Assembly: GCF_000805455.1 (NCBI RefSeq)
Contig: NZ_JSUS01000027.1
Span: 83,384-147,383 of the forward strand
DNA: 64,000 bases
Direction of reading: 5' to 3'
DNA from: Acinetobacter sp. A47
GTDB lineage: Bacteria > Pseudomonadota > Gammaproteobacteria > Pseudomonadales > Moraxellaceae
Below, piece after piece: positions 28,941 to 38,406 of this stretch; position 1 is the stretch's first letter; the number at the start of each line of letters is the position of its first letter. The position numbers were made by a program, and so were the translations under genes. The notes beneath the pieces are model-generated. The model saw nothing but the letters and a program-made list of their open reading frames with translations, was not told the DNA's origin and ran no database searches.

Positions 28941-30233
28941 TTATTGTTTAAATTTTTCAATCAAAAACGGGGTCAGGTCAGCCAAGGCAACCTGTGACTG
29001 TTCAGCAGTGGCAAGTTCTTTGACCAGAAGCTGTTGTGACTCCCACTCGCGCTCACCCAGAATGACCGCAAGAACCGCACCTGACTGGTCGGCCTTTTTC
29101 ATCTGGCTTTTCATGCTGCCTTGCGAACCGGTTTTTAAGCGAACCGGACTATTGGCCGCTTCCAGCTGGTCACGCACCTGTTCTGCCAGTACCAGGGCTT
29201 TGGCCTGATATGCCGGTTCGGCAACCAGAAACACTTCACAGTCACGTACAGTTTGTTCTTGCTGAACCTGCTCAAGTAACAGCAATAACCGTTCCATACC
29301 CATTGCAAAGCCAACCGCAGGCACAGACTGGTCTGCCTTACCTTTTAACTGTCCCACCAGTCCGTCATAGCGACCACCGGCACACACCGTACCTTGCGAA
29401 CCCAGCATGGTGGTGGTCCACTCAAATACCGTCTTGTTGTAGTAATCCAGACCACGAACCAGCTTCTGGTTAATCACGAACTCAATACCCGCATCAGTCA
29501 GGTATTGTTGTAACTGATTGAAATGGTTGATTGAATCTTCTTTCAAGAAATCATGCAGCTTTGGCGCATTTTCCAGAATCTTTTGGGTCGATTCAATTTT
29601 AGAGTCCAGAATACGCAATGGATTGGTGCTTAAACGGCGTTGCGAATCCTCATCCAGGGCATCTTTATGCTGGGTCAGGAACTCAACCAGTGCCGCGCGG
29701 TATTCTGCACGCTCATCGGTTTCGCCCAAGGTATTCAATTCAAGTTGAACCTTGTCTGCAACGCCCATACGTTTCCATAAACGGGCCGTGAGAAGAATTA
29801 ACTCTGCATCGATATCAGGCGTTGCCACACCAAAGGTTTCCACACCAAACTGGTGGAACTGGCGGTAACGGCCCTTTTGCGGCTTTTCATAACGGAACAT
29901 CGGCCCCATATACCAGACACGCGGTGTTGCACCACGTAGCAGGTTATGCTCAAGCAAGGCACGCACACAACCTGCTGTTCCTTCCGGACGTAGCGTGAGT
30001 GACTCTGGCGGATTGCCCTTGTCAAAAAAGGTATACATTTCTTTTTCAACAATATCGGTGGCATCGCCAATAGCACGTTTGAATAAACCGGTTTGCTCAA
30101 CCACCGGTAAACGGATCTGTTGATAACCATAGGCATCCATTAGGGATGCAAGTTGTTGTTCCAGACTTCTCCAAGCGGCAGTTTGCGTTGGAAGGATGTC
30201 ATTAAAACCTTTGATAGCGACAATTGAACTCAT
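28941..30233 (-). CDS. hisS: Histidyl-tRNA synthetase
   Basis: A 430-residue class II aminoacyl-tRNA synthetase that charges tRNA-His. Motif 2 is [23 protein letters not shown] (region about residues 107-129), the HisA/histidine motifs are [15 protein letters not shown] (about 260) and CAGGRYDGL, and the C-terminal anticodon-binding domain (about 330-430) is complete. The length is typical. Its ATG lies four bases inside the ispG stop, a coupled ATGA-type arrangement. Confidence 0.97.
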   Translation of the reverse strand: MSSIVAIKGFNDILPTQTAAWRSLEQQLASLMDAYGYQQIRLPVVEQTGLFKRAIGDATDIVEKEMYTFFDKGNPPESLTLRPEGTAGCVRALLEHNLLRGATPRVWYMGPMFRYEKPQKGRYRQFHQFGVETFGVATPDIDAELILLTARLWKRMGVADKVQLELNTLGETDERAEYRAALVEFLTQHKDALDEDSQRRLSTNPLRILDSKIESTQKILENAPKLHDFLKEDSINHFNQLQQYLTDAGIEFVINQKLVRGLDYYNKTVFEWTTTMLGSQGTVCAGGRYDGLVGQLKGKADQSVPAVGFAMGMERLLLLLEQVQQEQTVRDCEVFLVAEPAYQAKALVLAEQVRDQLEAANSPVRLKTGSQGSMKSQMKKADQSGAVLAVILGEREWESQQLLVKELATAEQSQVALADLTPFLIEKFKQ

Positions 30234-31345
30234 GATGAACTACGGATAATTTCTTTAGATTTTGCTTCTTCAAGCTCTTGAACACGTTGACGAACCATTG
30301 TTTCAATTTCATCAACCAGCTGATTGGTGTCAATTAAATGGCTCTTTTCGCCATTACGATAGACCAGTGAACGAGGAGAAGCCCCCACAATCCCGATATC
30401 CGCTTCTTTTGCTTCACCCGGACCATTCACTTTACACCCGATGACAGACACGTCCATCGGGGTACGGATATCTTCCAAACGCTCTTCCAGCGCCTGCATC
30501 ACCTGAATCACATTGAATTCCTGACGTGAGCAGCTTGGACAAGCAATAAAGTTAATCCCGTTTGAGCGCAGGCTCAACGATTTTAAAATGTCAAAACCGA
30601 TTTTGATTTCATCTTCCGGCTCGGCCGCAAGTGAAATACGCATGGTATCGCCAATCCCTTCCATCAGCAATCCGCCCAGCGCAATCGCCGATTTTACCGT
30701 ACCGGTGCGATAGATACCGGCCTCTGTCACGCCCAGATGCAACGGATTGTCAATCTGCTGGGACAACAGGCGATAAGCATCCATGGTCAGGAACACATTC
30801 GAGGCTTTCACACTGACCTTGAACTCATGAAAATCGAGCCGATCCAGAATATCGATATGACGCATCGCTGACTCAAGCAAGGCCTGCCCTGTCGGCTCGC
30901 CATATTTCACTTGCAAGTCTTTTTCCAGTGAGCCGGCATTTACACCAATCCGGATTGAAATGCCATGATGTTTGGCTGCAGCAACCACTTCACGGACCTT
31001 CTGATCCGAACCGATGTTGCCCGGGTTAATACGCAAACAGTCAGCACCGTAATCTGCAACAGCCAGAGCAATACGATGATCAAAATGGATATCGGCCACC
31101 AAAGGTACGGAAACACGCTTACGAATGGCACCAAAGGCTTCTGCTGCTTCCATTGACGGAACTGAAACACGCATGATGTCTGCACCAGCATCTACACAGC
31201 GCTGGATTTGCGCCACAGTGGCATCGACATCACATGTTTCAGTATTTGTCATACTTTGAACACTAATCGGGGCATCACCACCGACATACACCGAACCGAC
31301 ACGGATCTTACGTGTTGGACGGCGCTTAATGGGGTTCACAATCAT
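30230..31345 (-). CDS. ispG: 4-hydroxy-3-methylbut-2-en-1-yl diphosphate synthase IspG (GcpE)
   Basis: A 371-residue iron-sulfur enzyme of the MEP isoprenoid pathway. [15 protein letters not shown] marks the N-terminal TIM barrel, and the [4Fe-4S] ligands are in [11 protein letters not shown] (about residues 269-272) and [12 protein letters not shown] (about 304). It is full length compared with E. coli (372). The gene lies between rodZ and hisS on the same strand, as in E. coli (rodZ-ispG-hisS). Confidence 0.97.
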   Translation of the reverse strand: MIVNPIKRRPTRKIRVGSVYVGGDAPISVQSMTNTETCDVDATVAQIQRCVDAGADIMRVSVPSMEAAEAFGAIRKRVSVPLVADIHFDHRIALAVADYGADCLRINPGNIGSDQKVREVVAAAKHHGISIRIGVNAGSLEKDLQVKYGEPTGQALLESAMRHIDILDRLDFHEFKVSVKASNVFLTMDAYRLLSQQIDNPLHLGVTEAGIYRTGTVKSAIALGGLLMEGIGDTMRISLAAEPEDEIKIGFDILKSLSLRSNGINFIACPSCSRQEFNVIQVMQALEERLEDIRTPMDVSVIGCKVNGPGEAKEADIGIVGASPRSLVYRNGEKSHLIDTNQLVDEIETMVRQRVQELEEAKSKEIIRSSS

Positions 31346-31367
31346 CGTATAGCTCTACTCTTTGTCA

Positions 31368-32162
31368 TTAACGAGACAAACGGAATTCTGCTTTTCCATT
31401 GACTGTATATGGAGACAATGAAATCTGTTCCTGATTCAGGGTCAGGGATACCGCAGTTGCATCATCTAAACGGATCTGAAATGGTGACTCACCACTTAAA
31501 GTCAATGTAGATGCCTGACGGCCTGTTGCCAATACTTTACCTGTTGCGTCAACAATATGCACAGAGGTCGGACGGTTAAAGTTCAGCACCAATTGGTCAC
31601 CAGATGTTGCGGCACTGGTATTGCCCATTGGCAGAATCTGAACATCAGAATTCTTGATCTTTGGTACATCGTCATCATCTTTATGACTTGATGTCCAGTT
31701 CTGTACCGCCATCACGGCCAGCCATGCCAACAGTGCAACCACAGCCACAATGGCTGCGCGCTTTAACCAGATCCGGTTACGCACACTTTTTGAACCAGAC
31801 AGCTTACCCATGATCTTGATTGGGGAGTTATTCAAGGCATGGCTGGCTTTCAGTCCGGTATCATTGACATAGATTTCATCAAAACGCTGGATAATCGCAC
31901 TGGCGTCTGCATTTAAATGCTTGGCATAGGCACGGTAATAACCCTTGATGAAAGTCGCTTCTGGCAATGACTTGTAGTCATCCTGCTCTAATGCCGTCAA
32001 GGTCTTGACCGGCATGTTCAATACGTTTGCAATCTCTTCAATTTCTTTCTTTTGTGCAATACGAATTTGACGCAAATACTCACCAGGTCGTTGAATATTT
32101 CCTAACGCAGACGATGGCGAGGTTGAGCCAGTTGGCTGATGTGAATTTGGATTTATTTCCAT
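31368..32162 (-). CDS. rodZ: RodZ-like cell-shape protein
   Basis: A 264-residue single-pass membrane protein. An N-terminal helix-turn-helix (about residues 28-92, with GEYLRQIRIAQKKEIEEIANVLNMPVK region) corresponds to the MreB-binding domain. A basic segment and one membrane helix follow at about 130-150 (IVAVVALLAWLAVMAV), then a beta-rich periplasmic DUF4115 domain (about 195-262). RodZ couples MreB to the elongation machinery. It overlaps pilW by 10 bases and precedes ispG. It is shorter than the E. coli protein (337) mainly in the linker. Confidence 0.9.
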   Translation of the reverse strand: MEINPNSHQPTGSTSPSSALGNIQRPGEYLRQIRIAQKKEIEEIANVLNMPVKTLTALEQDDYKSLPEATFIKGYYRAYAKHLNADASAIIQRFDEIYVNDTGLKASHALNNSPIKIMGKLSGSKSVRNRIWLKRAAIVAVVALLAWLAVMAVQNWTSSHKDDDDVPKIKNSDVQILPMGNTSAATSGDQLVLNFNRPTSVHIVDATGKVLATGRQASTLTLSGESPFQIRLDDATAVSLTLNQEQISLSPYTVNGKAEFRLSR

Positions 32163-32959
32163 ACGGCCTCAGTACTGTACTGTAATTGCAAATAACGTTG
32201 ATATTCTGGACTATCAGGAAATAAAGCGCGTAATTGATTGACTAACACTTGCATTCCTAACTGGTCCGCATTTGCCCGAGCAATGCGTAAACCAATCCAA
32301 AGCGCGCGGGCACCCTGGTTTTTCTGACCTACATTACGAACATATTGTTCATATAGTTGCGATGCATCTCTATTATTTTGTTGCAAATAGAAAATTTCCG
32401 CCAACTCTAACATTGAAATTGTTGCGTTTCGATTCGCTTGTAGCGCCTGTTTGAATGATTTTTCGGCATTCGCCACATCGCCGAGCTTTAAATAGATTCG
32501 CCCCAGATTTTCCAGCGACTGAAAACGCTGGTCATAGCCCAGAGTTGCACCCGCACGGGTAAACTGCTCAATGGCCTCATTATAGCGTTGCTGCTGGTAC
32601 AAATATGTACCGTAATTATTACGGGCCTGGGCATTATCCGGTTCGGCTGAAATGGCCCGCTTGAAATAGGCTTCGGCCTTCTGCATGTTGACAGGGCTAC
32701 CTTCCTGTTGCAGCAGGATGCCCATCATCATATTGGCATTGGCATCACGCGAATCAAGTTTTAATGCCTGATCAAGTGAACGCTTGGCTGAATCCAGGTC
32801 ACGTGTACGAATATATTCTGCTGCCAGCTGCGTACGCACCTGTACCGCTTTTTCCGGATCTTTTTTTAATGTTGTCGATGGCGTCTGGCAAGCAGTTAAG
32901 CCAGTTAAAGTAAACACAACAGCTGTCGCTATAATCGTTTTTGTTCGAGTTGTATTCAA
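32153..32959 (-). CDS. pilW: Type IV pilus biogenesis/stability lipoprotein PilW (PilF)
   Basis: A lipoprotein with tetratricopeptide repeats that acts as pilotin for the type IV pilus secretin PilQ. TTG 32959 is chosen as start: GGGGAA lies seven bases upstream, and it gives a clean lipoprotein signal (IIATAVVFTLTGLTAC). The frame is open 32 codons further, but this would overlap the end of rlmN. About 268 residues, with six TPR-like units such as NNYGTYLYQQQRYNEAIEQFTRA and LENLGRIYLKLGDVANAEKSF. The order rlmN-pilW-rodZ-ispG-hisS is conserved in Acinetobacter and Pseudomonas. Confidence 0.92.
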   Translation of the reverse strand: MNTTRTKTIIATAVVFTLTGLTACQTPSTTLKKDPEKAVQVRTQLAAEYIRTRDLDSAKRSLDQALKLDSRDANANMMMGILLQQEGSPVNMQKAEAYFKRAISAEPDNAQARNNYGTYLYQQQRYNEAIEQFTRAGATLGYDQRFQSLENLGRIYLKLGDVANAEKSFKQALQANRNATISMLELAEIFYLQQNNRDASQLYEQYVRNVGQKNQGARALWIGLRIARANADQLGMQVLVNQLRALFPDSPEYQRYLQLQYSTEAVWK

Positions 32960-32975
32960 CGCTTTTCCCCAGGTT

Positions 32976-34211
32976 TTATCCTTGTGTGCGCAATATTTCT
33001 TGTCGCTGCGCCACTTTCTTTTTCCACTGTTCGGCACGACGGGTACGGTCAGCAACCTGTCCTACCAGTTGACCACACGCCGCATCGATATCATCACCAC
33101 GTGTCTGACGAATCGTACACACAAAACCGGCATCCGACAAAGTTTTTTGGAAGGCAATAATACGGTTACGGCTCGAACGGCCATAAGGCGCGTGCGGGAA
33201 CGGATTAAATGGAATCAGATTGATTTTACTTGGTAAGTTTTTCAGTAACTTTAACAACTGCTGGGCATGTTCAGGCTGGTCATTGACCCCTTCCAGCATG
33301 ACATATTCAATGGTGACATGACGGCGTGCACTTTCATTGCCATCTTTGGCCAAATAACGCTGGCAAGCCGCAATCAGCTGCTGTAACGGATATTTTTTAT
33401 TGATTGGCACCAGTTCATTACGCAGCTCGTCATTTGGCGCATGCAGCGAAATTGCCAAGGCAACATCAATATCCTGTGCCAGCTGGTCAATCTTCGGCAC
33501 CACCCCAGATGTCGACAGGGTCACACGACGTTTCGACATGCCATAGGCAAAGTCATCCAGCATCAGGTGCATCGAGCTCAACACCGCATCGTAGTTGAGT
33601 AAGGGCTCACCCATTCCCATCATCACGACATTGGTGACGGTACGCTCACGCTCGGCTACCGGTACATCTTCCATATAGGAGTAGTTGGCCATCCATAACT
33701 GGCCAATAATCTCGGCCGGCGTCAGGTCACGCTGGAACCCCTGTTTGCCGGTCGAACAGAATGAACAATCGAGTGCACAGCCTACTTGTGAAGAAATACA
33801 CAGGGTCTTACGCGCACCGGTTTTATCGTCTGCCGGAATCAGTACCGTTTCGACCAGAGAGCCATCACCCTCGCCAACACGGAATACCCACTTGCGGGTA
33901 CCATCTTTGGAATAGTTACGATGCACCACTTCAGGTGCTTTAATTTCACAGATTTTTTCTAGTTTTTCACGTAATTTTCCCGAGATGTTGGTCATTTCGG
34001 CAAAATCTGTCACAAAATATTGATGAATCCATTTCATGACCTGACCGGCACGAAACTTTTTTTCGCCCAGATCTTCAAAGAATTTTTCCAGCTCTGCGCG
34101 AGACATGCCAAGTAAATTGACCTTATTATCGGCAGCTTGAACGACAGGCGTAGTAACAGACTGTTGTTTTTCATCCAAATTTTCTGATGAAACGACCACT
34201 GCAGAACTCAT
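32976..34211 (-). CDS. rlmN: Dual-specificity 23S rRNA/tRNA adenine-C2 methyltransferase RlmN
   Basis: A 411-residue radical-SAM enzyme that methylates A2503 of 23S rRNA and A37 of some tRNAs. The [4Fe-4S] cluster motif is [15 protein letters not shown] (CxxxCxxC, about residues 144-151); [10 protein letters not shown] binds SAM; the catalytic cysteine is in [20 protein letters not shown] (about 370-389 region). An N-terminal extension of about 40 residues with serine/valine-rich sequence precedes the conserved part; the true start could be internal. It lies upstream of pilW. Confidence 0.95.
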   Translation of the reverse strand: MSSAVVVSSENLDEKQQSVTTPVVQAADNKVNLLGMSRAELEKFFEDLGEKKFRAGQVMKWIHQYFVTDFAEMTNISGKLREKLEKICEIKAPEVVHRNYSKDGTRKWVFRVGEGDGSLVETVLIPADDKTGARKTLCISSQVGCALDCSFCSTGKQGFQRDLTPAEIIGQLWMANYSYMEDVPVAERERTVTNVVMMGMGEPLLNYDAVLSSMHLMLDDFAYGMSKRRVTLSTSGVVPKIDQLAQDIDVALAISLHAPNDELRNELVPINKKYPLQQLIAACQRYLAKDGNESARRHVTIEYVMLEGVNDQPEHAQQLLKLLKNLPSKINLIPFNPFPHAPYGRSSRNRIIAFQKTLSDAGFVCTIRQTRGDDIDAACGQLVGQVADRTRRAEQWKKKVAQRQEILRTQG

Positions 34212-34280
34212 GTATATTTACCTAAACAATATCAGCACAAAGAAATACTGTGCATTATTCACACAATATAATCTATAAAA

Positions 34281-34317
34281 AATAAAAAACCAGATAAGTA
34301 GTATACCACTTATCTGG
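34281..34317 (-). terminator. ndk terminator
   Basis: A perfect ten-base-pair stem (CCAGATAAGT and ACTTATCTGG on the minus strand, loop of eight bases, 34317-34290) is followed leftwards by TTTTTTATTTTT. It lies 16 bp after the ndk stop and separates ndk from rlmN. Confidence 0.9.
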
Positions 34318-34332
34318 CCTGAATACTTTGGA

Positions 34333-34764
34333 TTAACGAGTGCGTGGGCAAATCTCGTTATCAGCAAAGAAGTAAGCGATTTCGCGCTCAGCAGAAGCAA
34401 CCGAGTCAGAACCGTGAGCAGCGTTTTCGTCGATGCTTACAGCGAAGTCAGCACGGATTGTACCTGGAGCCGCTTCTTTCGGGTTTGTTGCACCCAGGAT
34501 GTCACGGTGAGCAAGAACTGCGTTTTCACCTTCAAGTACAGAAACAACCACTGGACCAGAAGTCATGAATGCAACGAGGTCAGCAAAGAAACCGCGTTCT
34601 TTGTGCTCTGCATAGAAACCTTCAGCGTCAGCTTGAGAAAGGTGTTTCATTTTAGTTGCAACGATTTTTAAACCCGCTTTTTCAAAACGAGAAAAGATAT
34701 CACCAATGTGGTTTTTAGAAACTGCATCTGGTTTTACGATAGATAAAGTACGTTCAATCGCCAT
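34333..34764 (-). CDS. ndk: Nucleoside diphosphate kinase
   Basis: A 143-residue enzyme that transfers the gamma phosphate of ATP to nucleoside diphosphates. [12 protein letters not shown] (residues 3-14) is the N-terminal signature, and the phosphorylated histidine is in [20 protein letters not shown] (His about 117). Full length. An AGGAG ribosome site precedes ATG 34764. A TATAAT box and a palindrome lie 40-65 bp upstream. A separate terminator follows, so it is probably transcribed alone. Confidence 0.97.
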   Translation of the reverse strand: MAIERTLSIVKPDAVSKNHIGDIFSRFEKAGLKIVATKMKHLSQADAEGFYAEHKERGFFADLVAFMTSGPVVVSVLEGENAVLAHRDILGATNPKEAAPGTIRADFAVSIDENAAHGSDSVASAEREIAYFFADNEICPRTR

Positions 34765-34806
34765 GATTGACTCCTATTATGGTCTAAACTAAAAAAAATT
34801 TGCCGC

Positions 34807-34827
34807 ATTATACCGATGTCATCGGTA
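34807..34827 (-). promoter_or_regulatory. ndk -10 box with overlapping palindrome
   Basis: On the minus strand a TATAAT lies at 34812-34807. The sequence TACCGATG-T-CATCGGTA (34811-34827) is a perfect eight-base inverted repeat with a one-base centre and touches the -10 box from its upstream side, where a repressor would block polymerase. The -35 region is weak. Role is inferred. Confidence 0.5.
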
Positions 34828-34874
34828 ATAATCAGCTTGTATTATGCAAAAGTTCAGTGATTTCTGACGAATTT

Positions 34875-35075
34875 TTACCGAACTTCATCCAGCCAGGCCA
34901 TTTGAATCGCTTCTAGCAAACCCTCAGTCGACTTATCCGGATCATCACTAAAATCTGGCAGCGCACAGACCCATGCATGCAAATCGGTAAAACGGATCCA
35001 CTGTGGATCGACGTCCGGATGTGCTTCAGTGAGTTCAATCGCAATATCAATCGTATCTGTCCAACGTAAGCCCAT
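34875..35075 (-). CDS. iscX: IscX (YfhJ) iron-sulfur cluster assembly accessory protein
   Basis: A 66-residue acidic protein, the exact length of E. coli IscX. It begins MGLRWTD and shows the family's DPxxxRFTDLHAWV pattern and an acidic ALPDFSDDPDKS loop, ending in WLDE. It binds iron and IscS and modulates cluster assembly. The frame continues six codons upstream to a TTG, but ATG 35075 has AGGTGG at good distance. It is not next to the isc operon here; upstream of it lies a PAP2 gene, so it may be transcribed alone. Confidence 0.93.
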   Translation of the reverse strand: MGLRWTDTIDIAIELTEAHPDVDPQWIRFTDLHAWVCALPDFSDDPDKSTEGLLEAIQMAWLDEVR

Positions 35076-35169
35076 AGTGACCACCTGAATCAATAATGTA
35101 ATTGAGCGTACTTTAACAAAACAGCTGATTTAAGGGATAGTGTCTGGTGTGAAATTATCGCGAAAATGC

Positions 35170-35721
35170 TTATAAGGCCAGATGCAAGCCAGGTGCCAGT
35201 ACAATGATGGCACTGCCGACCGAGGCGCCAATCATGGCCCCTACAATGACATCACTAGGATAGTGTAGCCCCAGAATCATGCGTGACAATGCGACCAAGA
35301 TCGTAAACGGCAACATCAGGATCAGTAGCAGCGGCTGGATATACCCCAAGGTAATGGTGACCATGACTGCATGTAAGGTGTGACCGGAAGGAAAACTGAA
35401 ATGATCGAGTGGCCGCTCACCCAGTACAATCACCTGATGCACCTGATAAGGTCGCGGACGTGTGGTTTTATTTTTCAGTAGCTTGTAAATAAGGGTACCC
35501 ACCGAACCCGCCGCGACCAAGTATAAAATCTGTATAAGGTATGCCCAGCCTTGCATGGCCCAGACAGACAACAGCATCACATACCAGAATGGCCCATCGC
35601 CCAGACGGCTGATCGTTTTAAAAAATAAAGCGATACGTTGCGACTGTGAAAGATGGTTAAAGTATAAGCAACCCTTTAAATCGAGATCCAGCATTTTTAT
35701 TTTTGCATTCTGAAATTTCAT
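35170..35721 (-). CDS. PAP2-family membrane phosphatase
   Basis: A 183-residue integral membrane protein with about five helices. It has the three acid phosphatase motifs: KNKTTRPRP (about residues 83-91), the PSGHTLHAV segment (about 111-119) and SRMILGLHYPSDVI (about 145-158) with the catalytic histidines. Such enzymes dephosphorylate lipid phosphates such as undecaprenyl pyrophosphate or phosphatidic acid. It ends a short unit with the glycosyltransferase gene (21 bp gap). Substrate is not predictable. Confidence 0.88.
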   Translation of the reverse strand: MKFQNAKIKMLDLDLKGCLYFNHLSQSQRIALFFKTISRLGDGPFWYVMLLSVWAMQGWAYLIQILYLVAAGSVGTLIYKLLKNKTTRPRPYQVHQVIVLGERPLDHFSFPSGHTLHAVMVTITLGYIQPLLLILMLPFTILVALSRMILGLHYPSDVIVGAMIGASVGSAIIVLAPGLHLAL

Positions 35722-35742
35722 ACTTTTTCTCCTCAGAAGGAT

Positions 35743-37056
35743 TTAGGTCGCGATCATGGGGGACTCCTTTGCGACCTGATAAAGTGCCTGTTCCAGTTGT
35801 TGTACCGGAAATTGCCAGCTATTTTCCTGCACACTCGCACTGGCAAGCTGCCCCATCTGCCTCAGTTGCGGCAATGCGGGTAAATCACAAATAGACTGGA
35901 TAAAGTCGCCGGTCTGTCCCAGCGGGCTAAGCCAGCCAGTAATTTCATGCCGGACATGCTGGTGTGCACAGACATAGTCATAGGCTACCACAGCCAGACC
36001 ACTGGCAATCGCTTCTAAAACCACGTTGCCAAACGTATCGGCCTGACTGGCGAAAGTAAATACATCTGCACTGGCATAAGCAGCCGAAAGCTCGCGCCCA
36101 CTCAGGCTACCCATAAAAATTACATCATCAGACTGCGCCATCTGCTGCAGACGTCCCAGATCCGGGCCATCCCCCACGATGACAAACTTGATATTTTTCC
36201 CCTGCTGCGCCTGCAAGGCATGGAAGCTCCTGATCAACACATCCACTTCTTTTTCAGGTGACAGACGCCCGACATATAGCATGACACGGGTATCTGCTCC
36301 GGCACCCCACTGCTGTCGCAGCTGCGCGGAACGATGCTTGGGAGAAAATTTTTCGGTATCTACCCCACGGCCGACCACGACCAAAGGACAGGTCACACCA
36401 AATCCACGCAAGGCCTGCTCTGTATATTGACTGGGTACGCAGGTCACGTCGGTACTGTTATGAAACCAGGTCAGATAACGTTGAATGGGTTTGACCAGAA
36501 AAGCCAGGTCAAAAAAACGGCTAAAATCATGAAAGGCTGAATGAAAGCCACTGGAAACGGCGACCTTCCGTGATTTTGCTGCCTGTAATGCGGTGAGTCC
36601 CAATGGCCCTTCGGTCACGATATGCACCACATCTGGCATAAATTTCTCAAAAGCTTTGGACACCTTGAGATATTGTGGCCAGCCAAACTGCACACTTGGA
36701 TATTTAGGAATTGGCTGGGACATGACCAGACATTCCTGATCCGGATGAAATTCGGTACAGACAGCTTTTTGTGTGGGCCGTACCAGCAAGATTTTATGCC
36801 CGAGTCGCTGTAGGCCCTGACACAGTTGCATCATGGATAAAGCCACACCATTAATTTCTGGTGGCCAGGTTTCAGTGACAATGGCAATTCGGAGACGGGG
36901 ACGAACCAGATCACACAGTTCAGACAAGTCCTCATGCTTATTTTTGAATTGTTTCCTTTTAAAGTAAAATTTAAAATTTTCAGGAAACTCTTGTTTGAAT
37001 AGAGATGTCGCGTATGTGCTCTGCATATCGCCATCCATTTGTGTCGTTATTTTCAT
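35743..37056 (-). CDS. Family 4 glycosyltransferase
   Basis: A GT-B glycosyltransferase of about 437 residues. IVTETWPPEINGVALSM is its N-terminal donor/acceptor motif, and VMLYVGRLSPEKEVDVLIRSF and EAIASGLAVVAYD (E-x7-E region) are the GT4 hallmarks. It is most like GDP-mannose-dependent alpha-mannosyltransferases acting on membrane lipids. The frame extends to 37272, but that part translates to a non-conserved sequence; ATG 37056 is taken, with ATGs at 37038 and 37026 also possible. The neighbour PAP2 enzyme fits a lipid-glycan role. Confidence 0.82.
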   Translation of the reverse strand: MKITTQMDGDMQSTYATSLFKQEFPENFKFYFKRKQFKNKHEDLSELCDLVRPRLRIAIVTETWPPEINGVALSMMQLCQGLQRLGHKILLVRPTQKAVCTEFHPDQECLVMSQPIPKYPSVQFGWPQYLKVSKAFEKFMPDVVHIVTEGPLGLTALQAAKSRKVAVSSGFHSAFHDFSRFFDLAFLVKPIQRYLTWFHNSTDVTCVPSQYTEQALRGFGVTCPLVVVGRGVDTEKFSPKHRSAQLRQQWGAGADTRVMLYVGRLSPEKEVDVLIRSFHALQAQQGKNIKFVIVGDGPDLGRLQQMAQSDDVIFMGSLSGRELSAAYASADVFTFASQADTFGNVVLEAIASGLAVVAYDYVCAHQHVRHEITGWLSPLGQTGDFIQSICDLPALPQLRQMGQLASASVQENSWQFPVQQLEQALYQVAKESPMIAT

Positions 37057-37566
37057 GCTTGTCAGCTTATAAGCATTTTTTGACACTTTAATGATCAGTG
37101 TATGACAGTTTTTTGACAGTCTAAAAATTAAAAATGCCCAATCTGAAACTGGGTATTTGTACACAACACAATAAATACCCAATCTAAATCTGATCAGAAA
37201 TATGATACTCGAAAACGTCATCAGCAACCTGAGCAAGCCAAAGCAATTAAGCTTTGGCTTAGCGCAAGACAAACGAAGTGCGTAGTTTAGGACTCAAGCA
37301 TAGCGTTCATCTTACGGTGCGGCAAAGATTATTAATCTTTGCTATTCGCCCCTCAGGTTTGGCCTACTTTTCCCAAAATGAGAAACAACGTTTCGTCAGG
37401 TAGGGCGAGCCTGAACGAAGTTAAAATATATTTCAACTGAAGTGCAAGACGTAGTAGCTAATCTTGTAATTCGATGAGAAATTATCCAGACTCCGCTCAG
37501 ATAATTTTTTCCAACAGACTCTAGATAAAAATATTTAGATCAAACTCGAATTGCACTTATTCAAGT
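37057..37566. other. Intergenic region apaH - glycosyltransferase (about 510 bp)
   Basis: AT-rich, with no supported gene. It contains a perfect nine-base inverted repeat TGGGTATTT/AAATACCCA (37150-37181), a near-duplicate 19-base block (37134-37152 and 37175-37193), a nine-base hairpin AGCCAAAGC/GCTTTGGCT (37236-37259), copy B of the dispersed repeat (37202-37416), and an AAATTATC/GATAATTT stem followed by T (about 37480-37510). Confidence 0.65.
37202..37416 (+). repeat. Dispersed repeat, copy B
   Basis: This is the plus-strand copy of the element at 26736-26938. The first 21 bases are identical to the complement of 26918-26938, and CGCAAC is nearly matched after that. At the other end GCCTACTTTTCC, AACGTTTCG, AGGTAGGGCGAGC and CTGAA match. 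The central part differs and here includes a strong hairpin (37236-37259). Confidence 0.75.
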
Positions 37567-38406
37567 TCAAGCTAAAGGATTATCTACCGCAAAAAGCTGC
37601 TGATCTTCTAAACGCAAAGCCACCAGTTGTTGTCCCCAGACACAGCCCCCATCCACATTTTGAATTTGAGGGCTAATGGTCTTGCCCTGTAATGCCGCCC
37701 AATGTCCGAAAATCAGCTGATGGGTTTGTGCAGCCTGACTTTCAAACTCAAACCACGGCTGAAAACCCGCTGGCATCGGTGCATCTAGTGCATCTTTGAA
37801 CTCAAACTCCAGACGTCCTTCAGCATCGGTCAAGCGCATACGGGTCAGATAATTGGTAATACAACGCAACCGCGCCATACCCGTCAGCTCATCTGACCAC
37901 AGGTCCGGCTGTGAGCCATACATTTCTGCCAGAAAACCATCCAGCACAGAAAGATCCTCATGCGCAACCACCTGCTGCACTTCTTGTGCCAAGGCAACGG
38001 TCTTTTCAGCGCTCCAGATGCAGGGTACACCCGCGTGAGTAATCAAGGTGTGTTGATTTGGAGACAGGCTCAAAGGCTGCTTGCGTAGCCAGTCAATCAG
38101 TTCATCACCATCAATCGCATCAATTACATCTTGGGTCTGGTCTTTTTCTTTGGCTTTTTTAAAGCCACGCGCGCAGGCAATCAGGGTCAGGTCATGATTG
38201 CCCAACACCGTTGCCGCCGCCCCACGGTCGGCCAGCTTCTTAATAAAGCGTAAGGCACCGACCGAGTTTTCACCACGCGCCACCAGATCGCCAGCGAACC
38301 ATAAAAAGTCCTGATCCGGATCAAAGCGAATTTCTTTCAGTAAAGCTTTCAGGGCTTCAAAACAGCCCTGCACATCACCAATGACATAGTTATAGCGTTT
38401 TGACAT
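37567..38406 (-). CDS. apaH: Symmetrical bis(5'-nucleosyl)-tetraphosphatase
   Basis: A 279-residue metallophosphatase that splits Ap4A into two ADP and also removes 5' Np4 caps from RNA. Motifs: GDVQGCFEAL (residues 10-19), FAGDLVARGENSVGAL (about 37-52) and GNHDLTLI (about 69-76). Its ATG overlaps the rsmA stop by one base. The unit pdxA-rsmA-apaH lacks apaG, which lies between rsmA and apaH in E. coli. Confidence 0.96.
   Translation of the reverse strand: MSKRYNYVIGDVQGCFEALKALLKEIRFDPDQDFLWFAGDLVARGENSVGALRFIKKLADRGAAATVLGNHDLTLIACARGFKKAKEKDQTQDVIDAIDGDELIDWLRKQPLSLSPNQHTLITHAGVPCIWSAEKTVALAQEVQQVVAHEDLSVLDGFLAEMYGSQPDLWSDELTGMARLRCITNYLTRMRLTDAEGRLEFEFKDALDAPMPAGFQPWFEFESQAAQTHQLIFGHWAALQGKTISPQIQNVDGGCVWGQQLVALRLEDQQLFAVDNPLA

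Noticed and set aside
32784..33236. Plus-strand frame of 150 codons spanning pilW and rlmN
   Set aside because: It covers parts of two good genes on the other strand and has no family signature.
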